Below, in pieces: positions 5,796 to 10,396 of a stretch of DNA of 10,396 nt. This DNA is from Pseudobacteriovorax antillogorgiicola (GTDB taxonomy: Bacteria > Bdellovibrionota_B > Oligoflexia > Oligoflexales > RGVZ01), in contig CAMDGW010000074.1 of the NCBI GenBank assembly GCA_945897695.1, positions 1 to 10,396 on the forward strand, read 5' to 3'. Position 1 is the first letter of the stretch. Each line of letters starts with the position of its first letter. The position numbers were made by a program, and so were the translations under genes. The notes under the pieces were generated by a model that saw nothing but the letters and a program-made list of their open reading frames with translations, was not told where the DNA came from and did no database searches.

Positions 5796-7889
5796 ATGAT
5801 GATCGGAAATTTGGGAAGTCTGACACTTAAAACTCTAGCCTTGACGTTGATGATGTCATCCACATCATTTGCGTTGGACTGTAAGCAGGTGCGTCTGTTG
5901 ACGCAGGCATATTTCAAAATGCACTTCACATACACTGAGTTTAACGATGAACTTAGCAAGCGTTCCCTAGATTTATTCCTTAGATCGTGGGATCCCGGTA
6001 AGTTGTATTTTCTCCAAAGTGACGTGGACCGTTTTGAGCGTGAGTACGCGACCAAAATTGACGACTCGATCAACAAAGCCGATTGTCGATTCATAGACGA
6101 CATTGTCGGAGTTTACGGAAAGCGCTTTGACGAGACTCAGAAGGCAATCAACGACGCGGTAGCGGCAAACCATGATTTCACCGTGGATGAATATATGGAA
6201 GTTGATCGCAAGAAGCTACCGTGGGCGAAGACTCAGGAAGAAGTCGGTGATCGCTGGCGTAAAAGAGTGAAATTCCAGATCATGCAGCTGCGCGACACGA
6301 TCACAGATGCCGCTAAGATAAAAGATAAAATGACAAAGCGAATGGACTTGATTCGTAAGCGTCACAAGGAGACCAGCAGTGACCAGGTCATGGGTATTTT
6401 CCTGAATTCATTCGCAAGCGCTCTTGATCCGCACAGTGATTACATGGGGCCCGACGAGCTTGAAGACTTTCGCATCAACACCCGCTTGTCACTAGAGGGT
6501 ATTGGCGCAGTACTTCGCAGTGAAGACGGCTTTACAACGATTCAATCATTGGTCCCGGGTGGGGCGGCCTTTCAAAGTGGAAAAGTTAAGGTAGATGATA
6601 AGATCATCGCTGTTGCCCAAACAAAAGAGGCACCAGTTGATGTCATTGATATGGATCTTCGCGATGTGGTGAAGCTTATTCGTGGTAAGCAGGGAACTGA
6701 AGTAAAACTCACCCTGGTTCGCGAAGAAAAAGGATCAAATATCCAGCTTCAAGTGGTTTTGAAGCGTCAGAAAGTACAGTTAACGGACCGAGCTGCTAAG
6801 TCGAAAATGAAGGTGGTCCAATTAGGGGAGGGTTCCGACGTACGCGACATGAAAGTTGGCGTTATCACTTTACCTTCGTTCTACATGGACTTCGAAGGTC
6901 GTCAGAATAAACAAAAAGACTTTAAGAGCTCTTCGGTTGATATGCTTAGAGAAATCGAATCGCTGAAGAAGCAGGGTGTGGAAGCCGTCGTTGTGGATCT
7001 GCGAAACAATGGTGGTGGTTCTCTGGATGAGGCGATCAACGTGTCAGGTCTTTTCATTAAGACTGGACCAGTTGTTCAAATTCGAGGAAGTGACGGTAGC
7101 AGCTTTGTTCAAGAGGACAAAGACCCAGCCGTAGCTTGGGATGGACCGCTGGCAGTGATTATCAATCGCCAGTCGGCATCAGCTAGTGAAATTTTTGCTG
7201 GAGCCATTCAAGACCATGGTCGGGGCCTGATCGTTGGCGATACACATACATTTGGAAAAGGTACGGTTCAGAATCTTCATGATGTCAGTGAAAAGCTCGG
7301 GGCCATCAAGGTCACCATTTCAAAGTTTTATCGCCCATCCGGTTCAAGCACACAGCTACGTGGGGTTGAGTCGGATGTCGTCTTGCCTGATTTGATGGAT
7401 CAGCTGGAGATGGGCGAGAAGTTCTATGACTATGCTCTGCCGTGGGAAAAAATCAAAGAGGCTGATTACAAAAATCTTGGTCTGGTGACACCTTTTGTGA
7501 AAAAACTTAAGGACGCCAGTGCTGCTCGTGTGGCTGTGGATCCTGGATTCAAAATTGTGGCAGAGGATATAAAGACCTATAAAGATGGCGAGCTTGAACG
7601 ATCAAGAATTTCTTTGAAAGAAAAGTCTGCAAAAGAAAAAGCTGCAGAAAAAGAAAAGCTTGAAAAACGCAATGGCAGCAAAAAGAAGGATAAAGGTGAG
7701 GCTGTCGATGATGAGACTGAATTGGCCATTGTAGACGACTACACAATGCAAGAGGCTCTCAAAGTTACAGCTGATTTTGCTGCGCTAAAATCTGGTAAGA
7801 ACCTTGTTAAGGTGACTATTCCTGAAGTCGTGAAGGCGCAAAAGCAGCGGCAAGCTCAGGAAAAGAAGGCGCTGAAGCCGAAATCTTGA
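5796..7889 (+). CDS. prc: Periplasmic tail-specific protease Prc (Tsp), peptidase S41
   Basis: This 697-residue protease is expected to degrade or trim envelope proteins from their C-termini; E. coli Prc has 682 residues. A signal peptide (about 1-26, ending SFA) exports it. A helical N-terminal domain (about 30-225) is followed by a PDZ domain (about 231-325) that recognises C-terminal tails and the S41 core (about 350-530). The catalytic dyad is S462 in SASASEIFAGAI and K488 in TFGKGTVQ, with Q492 next in line. A C-terminal helical domain contains a very lysine- and glutamate-rich stretch (about 609-640). The protein has only two cysteines that I see, C29 and C97, both in the N-terminal domain, so a disulfide is possible. 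AGGGGA at 5783-5788 lies 7 nt before the ATG. It is flanked by its own promoter and a strong terminator, so probably a single-gene unit. A TPR protein gene converges from downstream. Confidence 0.94.
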   Translation: MMIGNLGSLTLKTLALTLMMSSTSFALDCKQVRLLTQAYFKMHFTYTEFNDELSKRSLDLFLRSWDPGKLYFLQSDVDRFEREYATKIDDSINKADCRFIDDIVGVYGKRFDETQKAINDAVAANHDFTVDEYMEVDRKKLPWAKTQEEVGDRWRKRVKFQIMQLRDTITDAAKIKDKMTKRMDLIRKRHKETSSDQVMGIFLNSFASALDPHSDYMGPDELEDFRINTRLSLEGIGAVLRSEDGFTTIQSLVPGGAAFQSGKVKVDDKIIAVAQTKEAPVDVIDMDLRDVVKLIRGKQGTEVKLTLVREEKGSNIQLQVVLKRQKVQLTDRAAKSKMKVVQLGEGSDVRDMKVGVITLPSFYMDFEGRQNKQKDFKSSSVDMLREIESLKKQGVEAVVVDLRNNGGGSLDEAINVSGLFIKTGPVVQIRGSDGSSFVQEDKDPAVAWDGPLAVIINRQSASASEIFAGAIQDHGRGLIVGDTHTFGKGTVQNLHDVSEKLGAIKVTISKFYRPSGSSTQLRGVESDVVLPDLMDQLEMGEKFYDYALPWEKIKEADYKNLGLVTPFVKKLKDASAARVAVDPGFKIVAEDIKTYKDGELERSRISLKEKSAKEKAAEKEKLEKRNGSKKKDKGEAVDDETELAIVDDYTMQEALKVTADFAALKSGKNLVKVTIPEVVKAQKQRQAQEKKALKPKS

Positions 7890-7918
7890 AACCCTGAGAT
7901 CAGTGTCAGTGGAAAAAG

Positions 7919-7947
7919 AAACCGCCCCCGTAAGGGCGGTTTTTTAT
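7919..7947. terminator. Strong bidirectional intrinsic terminator
   Basis: A perfect 9-bp GC-rich stem (AAACCGCCC at 7919-7927 and GGGCGGTTT at 7934-7942) with a 6-nt loop is followed by a T run ending near 7947 on the plus strand. On the minus strand the stem continues into TTTCTTTTTCC. It ends prc transcription 30 bp past its stop. It also sits directly after the stop of the convergent TPR gene at 7944, whose last bases overlap the T run, so it can serve both genes. Confidence 0.9.
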
Positions 7948-8813
7948 TGGATGGAAATTTGTTTTTGGGCGTCTGATATCGAGCTCTTTGTAACCGTGAT
8001 GCGGTCCTCCAAAAGATCGATACCTGTATCGCCCGAAGCCTTTGCCTTTTCAAGATCCGCTTCCGCTAGTTGAAGTGCTTTGGTCCATGATTCAATAGCC
8101 ATGGAAAGTTTTCCCGCCTTTAAGGCTGCGGTTGCTAGTTCATTGAAGGCGTGTTCGCGGTCGTCAGCAATTTGAGTGGCTTTGATGAGCCAAGGAATAG
8201 CTCCAGCAGGATCTGTATTGGCAAGCATACGCCCATAAGCAAACTGGACTTCCAGAGCCTCAGGAAATTGTTCGGCTTTGAGGTGCAACCAGGCCATGCC
8301 GTCTGCTTGAGCGCCGAGCTCATTATAAAGAAGTTCGAGCTCATTTAAAGCAGCTCGGTGATTGGGGTTGACGTCAACGACCTTCTCGAGAAGTTGCCGC
8401 GCCTTGACCGGTGCTTTGTAGTCTAAGGTATAGACCATGGCCAGCTCCATCATCGCTTGGGTGTTGTTGGGCTCTCGGCGAACGATATCTTCAAGAATGG
8501 CAACCCCCTCTGCGATTGCTCCCTTGTCGATCAAAGCTTGTGCTTCTGCCATAAGTGGATCAACGCTTGAGCTGTCTTTTGGTGCTTGCGAGTTGGAGTT
8601 GTCCAGTCCCCCGGCTGAGTTCGATTTATCGCTAGCATTCGGAGGAAGTGTGCGTGTGGGTCTTTCGCGGGATGTGAATGCGAGCTCTTCGCTCGTGGTG
8701 TTCGAGCCGGTATTAGACTGAAGGACATGTTTGTACCAGGCCCATCCGGATGCAGTAACTGCGATAGGTATCAAGACTCTCTGGAGTGCTTTATTGCCTA
8801 GGAAATTAGCCAA
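7944..8813 (-). CDS. Membrane-anchored TPR repeat protein
   Basis: This 289-residue protein has a hydrophobic segment near the N-terminus (about 10-27, after K8 and R12) that looks like an uncleaved signal anchor, which would place the rest in the periplasm. No lipobox cysteine is present. A polar Ser/Asn/Pro-rich linker (about 31-85) leads to about five tetratricopeptide repeats (86-117, 118-152, 153-186, 187-218, 219-253) and a charged helical end. Such proteins act as protein-protein scaffolds; the partner is unknown. Translation appears to start at TTG (8811-8813): no ATG exists in frame nearby upstream and the next internal one would remove the anchor. GGGGG at 8821-8825 is 7 nt upstream and can act as ribosome binding site. 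The start overlaps the mtnP stop by 8 bp, which implies translational coupling. A cytoplasmic location cannot be excluded. Confidence 0.85.
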   Translation of the reverse strand: MANFLGNKALQRVLIPIAVTASGWAWYKHVLQSNTGSNTTSEELAFTSRERPTRTLPPNASDKSNSAGGLDNSNSQAPKDSSSVDPLMAEAQALIDKGAIAEGVAILEDIVRREPNNTQAMMELAMVYTLDYKAPVKARQLLEKVVDVNPNHRAALNELELLYNELGAQADGMAWLHLKAEQFPEALEVQFAYGRMLANTDPAGAIPWLIKATQIADDREHAFNELATAALKAGKLSMAIESWTKALQLAEADLEKAKASGDTGIDLLEDRITVTKSSISDAQKQISIQ

Positions 8814-9702
8814 AATAATGCCCCCATAAGACTTGAACTTTTTGCTTGGTATTTTCTGGGATTTTGCTGCGGTCAGTCATGATGGCGTGCTTGGCGGCAT
8901 GAAGCAAAGCAGAAGACGATGTCTTTGGCATCATCGCGGAAACTCGTTTTATGATGTTATTTGCAAGGACAGAATTGGCTTTGACGACGGCGATAACCGC
9001 TTCCACAGAAACATCTTCTTCAGTTTCATGCCAGCAATCATAATCTGTCGCTAAAGCCAGCATTCCGTAACACATCTCTGCTTCACGGGCTAGCTTTGCC
9101 TCGGGGATTGCCGTCATGCCAATTACAGCCGGTGCAAGAGTTTTACGATAAAACTGACTCTCTGCGCGCGTGGAGAAAGCAGGCCCTTCCATACAAACAT
9201 AGGTGCCACCATCATGGACGGTGGCTTTTTCTTGCTTGGCAGCATTCAGAATAATGTCCCGCATCTCGGGGCAAAAAGGATCGGCAAACATGACGTGGCC
9301 GACGATGCCCTCGCCAAAAAATGTGTTTTCGCGAAGTCCACGGGTGCGATCAAAAAGCTGATCTGGAACCACCATATCGCCTGGTTTAATAGACTCTTTC
9401 ATGATGCCAACAGCGCTCACCGCAAGTACATGCGTGACGCCCAGTTGCTTAAGGGCGTGAATGTTGGCTCGATAATTGACCTCAGTGGGCGTAAAGCGAT
9501 GCCCGCGACCATGGCGTGGCAAAAAGAATACTTTATGAGCCCCGATTTTTGCCTCAAGGACGCTATCGGATGGAGCGCCGTAAGGGGTGCTTAGGTGGTG
9601 CTCTTTTGTGTATTCAACGCCATCCATTTTGTAGACGCCACTGCCACCGATCACTCCGAGAATAACGGACTTTACGGGGTTTGAAGTGTGCTGGGTTTGC
9701 AT
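8806..9702 (-). CDS. mtnP: S-methyl-5'-thioadenosine phosphorylase
   Basis: This 298-residue cytoplasmic enzyme splits methylthioadenosine, the by-product of polyamine and autoinducer synthesis, with phosphate into adenine and methylthioribose 1-phosphate for methionine salvage. It belongs to the trimeric PNP/MTAP family. Visible motifs are GVIGGSGVY at the N-terminus (phosphate site), RHGRGH at 63-68, NYRANI at 76-81, SAVG, MEGPAFSTRAE, and ATDYDCWH with D220 and D222. The DYDCW form fits 6-aminopurine (MTA) rather than inosine/guanosine substrates. The frame extends to a GTG at 9750, but the ATG at 9702 has a proper AGGGAG site (9710-9715) 7 nt upstream and gives the usual length. The TPR gene follows with an 8-bp overlap. 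No other methionine salvage gene is in the window, so it may act only as a nucleoside phosphorylase that removes MTA. Confidence 0.92.
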   Translation of the reverse strand: MQTQHTSNPVKSVILGVIGGSGVYKMDGVEYTKEHHLSTPYGAPSDSVLEAKIGAHKVFFLPRHGRGHRFTPTEVNYRANIHALKQLGVTHVLAVSAVGIMKESIKPGDMVVPDQLFDRTRGLRENTFFGEGIVGHVMFADPFCPEMRDIILNAAKQEKATVHDGGTYVCMEGPAFSTRAESQFYRKTLAPAVIGMTAIPEAKLAREAEMCYGMLALATDYDCWHETEEDVSVEAVIAVVKANSVLANNIIKRVSAMMPKTSSSALLHAAKHAIMTDRSKIPENTKQKVQVLWGHYFG

Positions 9703-9709
9703 GGTTTGA

Positions 9710-9715
9710 CTCCCT
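9710..9715 (-). promoter_or_regulatory. Ribosome binding site that fixes the mtnP start
   Basis: AGGGAG on the minus strand lies 7 nt before the ATG at 9702. It falls inside the longer reading that would begin at GTG 9750, so it supports the shorter protein. Confidence 0.65.
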
Positions 9716-9802
9716 AAGATTGTACGCATACAGCTGGTTAATGGAGGCACTTATCATGGGTAGGCGTAGCCCGCATCATCAGAAATCAAATATTTCCCGA
9801 TA

Positions 9803-9831
9803 TTGCCTAGCCTGGCGTAATGGCTTACTAT
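9803..9831 (+). promoter_or_regulatory. Candidate promoter of the exported barrel-like gene
   Basis: TTGCCT (9803-9808) and TACTAT (9826-9831) are 17 bp apart, each matching the sigma-70 consensus at four of six positions. The leader would be about 43 nt and includes the ribosome binding site at 9870-9873. The same 178-bp gap must hold the mtnP promoter, for which I see no convincing boxes. Confidence 0.4.
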
Positions 9832-9880
9832 TTTTATGAGTGCAAAGTCCCAAAATTACTTATGAACTTGGAGAGTTTCA

Positions 9881-10396
9881 ATGGGAAATCTCGGTAGCAG
9901 ATTATTCTTTAGCGTTCAATTTCTCGCCGCTGTTATCGGCTCTCAATATGCTGGTGTACCTGTCTTTGCAGAGGATGCCCAGGAGGTGTCGCCCCGAGAC
10001 TCGACAGCAGCTCCGAAGGCGACAGGTAAGAAAGTTAAGGGCAATAACAAGTCAGTCAACGGAAACAAGACAACAGGATCAAAAGATAGCGCGGCGACTT
10101 CAGAGGAGTCCCCCCCATCGGAGGAGGTGGTGAAAAAGGCTATTAAGCCGAATTTCAAGAAGGTGGGGTTAGGCCTAACTGGAGGATTTGTCTATTTGGG
10201 TGGCGGGGGAGGACTCGAAGGCTGGTATTCACCATCAAAGAAACTGGATCTTAGTTTTCGTGCGGTTGGGGCCAGCAGCAAGATGGCGGCTAGTGGTGAC
10301 GCGTACTATCTGGAAACCGCCCAAATAACCATGGTGCAGATTGCCGCAAATGCGCGCTATTTTTTTGGCAATAGCTTCTATGTGCTTGGAGGATTT
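9881..10396 (+). CDS. Exported protein, probable outer-membrane beta-barrel (partial, 3' end outside window)
   Basis: An open frame of 172 codons runs from an ATG with a GGAG site 7 nt upstream to the window edge without a stop. The first 30 residues form a signal peptide (hydrophobic core, then VFA|ED). Residues 31-88 are a low-complexity linker rich in K, S, T, N and P with an acidic patch (SEESPPSEE). From about residue 91 the sequence shifts to glycine-rich alternating patterns with aromatics (VGLGLTGGFVYLGGGGG, then LDLSFRAVGA, then ANARYFFGNSFYVLGGF), typical of outer-membrane beta strands. No family can be named. It is divergent from mtnP. The basic/acidic linker before the barrel is unusual and might lie in the periplasm and contact peptidoglycan or a partner, but that is inference. 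Confidence 0.75.
   Translation, partial: MGNLGSRLFFSVQFLAAVIGSQYAGVPVFAEDAQEVSPRDSTAAPKATGKKVKGNNKSVNGNKTTGSKDSAATSEESPPSEEVVKKAIKPNFKKVGLGLTGGFVYLGGGGGLEGWYSPSKKLDLSFRAVGASSKMAASGDAYYLETAQITMVQIAANARYFFGNSFYVLGGF

Noticed and set aside
5753..6103. Minus-strand open frame of 116 codons over the prc 5' end
   Set aside because: Antisense shadow of prc with no ribosome binding site or recognisable domain.
9703..9880. mtnP promoter in the divergent gap
   Set aside because: TACAAT close to the mtnP start lies too near the ribosome binding site and has no -35 partner; other matches were poor.
9840..10133. Plus-strand open frame of 97 codons at the right end
   Set aside because: Out of frame with the exported protein that starts at 9881, which has a good ribosome binding site and signal peptide; this frame gives an arginine-rich sequence typical of a shadow.
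9943..10158. Minus-strand open frame of 71 codons with a hydrophobic stretch
   Set aside because: Antisense to the signal peptide and linker of the exported protein; its apparent hydrophobicity mirrors that sequence.
1..10396. CRISPR array, insertion sequence, tRNA, toxin-antitoxin or other defence module
   Set aside because: No regularly spaced long repeats, transposase, tRNA-like cloverleaf or typical small gene pairs were seen on either strand.

Overview
The window looks like an ordinary chromosomal stretch from a Gram-negative deltaproteobacterium-like organism, most plausibly a Bdellovibrio relative (Bdellovibrionota). This placement is inferred from the overall style of the proteins: a Fur close to the proteobacterial type, a full-length periplasmic Prc, a degenerate receiver/PilZ-like membrane protein, and an archaeal/eukaryote-type MTA phosphorylase. 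No rRNA or other marker gene is present to prove it. I see no phage, transposon, CRISPR, toxin-antitoxin or defence genes.

Layout. From 2942 leftwards to 179 (minus strand) runs a two-gene operon for dihydrolipoamide dehydrogenase (lpdA) and a lipoyl-dependent E2 acyltransferase. It ends with a short tandem repeat and a likely intrinsic terminator (68-108). Divergent from lpdA, across a 210-bp control region, is fur (3153-3635, plus strand). A large gene of unknown function (3650-5554, minus) converges on fur with a 14-bp gap. It encodes two degenerate receiver-like domains, PilZ-like segments and one C-terminal transmembrane helix. Divergent from it, across 241 bp, is prc (5796-7889, plus), a periplasmic S41 tail-specific protease. 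A strong, probably bidirectional terminator at 7919-7947 separates prc from a minus-strand pair, mtnP (8806-9702) followed by a membrane-anchored TPR protein (7944-8813) that starts at a TTG codon overlapping the mtnP stop. At the right edge a plus-strand gene begins (9881) and runs out of the window. It encodes an exported protein with a low-complexity linker and a probable beta-barrel.

How the genes relate. LpdA and the E2 are two of the three parts of a 2-oxo acid dehydrogenase complex; no E1 gene lies in the window. Fur is the likely regulator of iron homeostasis. Prc and the convergent TPR protein are both predicted to face the periplasm, which invites a comparison with the Prc-NlpI pair of enterobacteria, but this is only a hypothesis. 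MtnP salvages methylthioadenosine. The gaps between genes are all under 300 bp and hold promoters, terminators and a few small repeats or palindromes listed below. The most unusual items are the receiver/PilZ-like membrane protein, the palindrome over the prc promoter, and the tandem 17-bp repeat after the E2 gene. None amounts to a clearly new system on this evidence.
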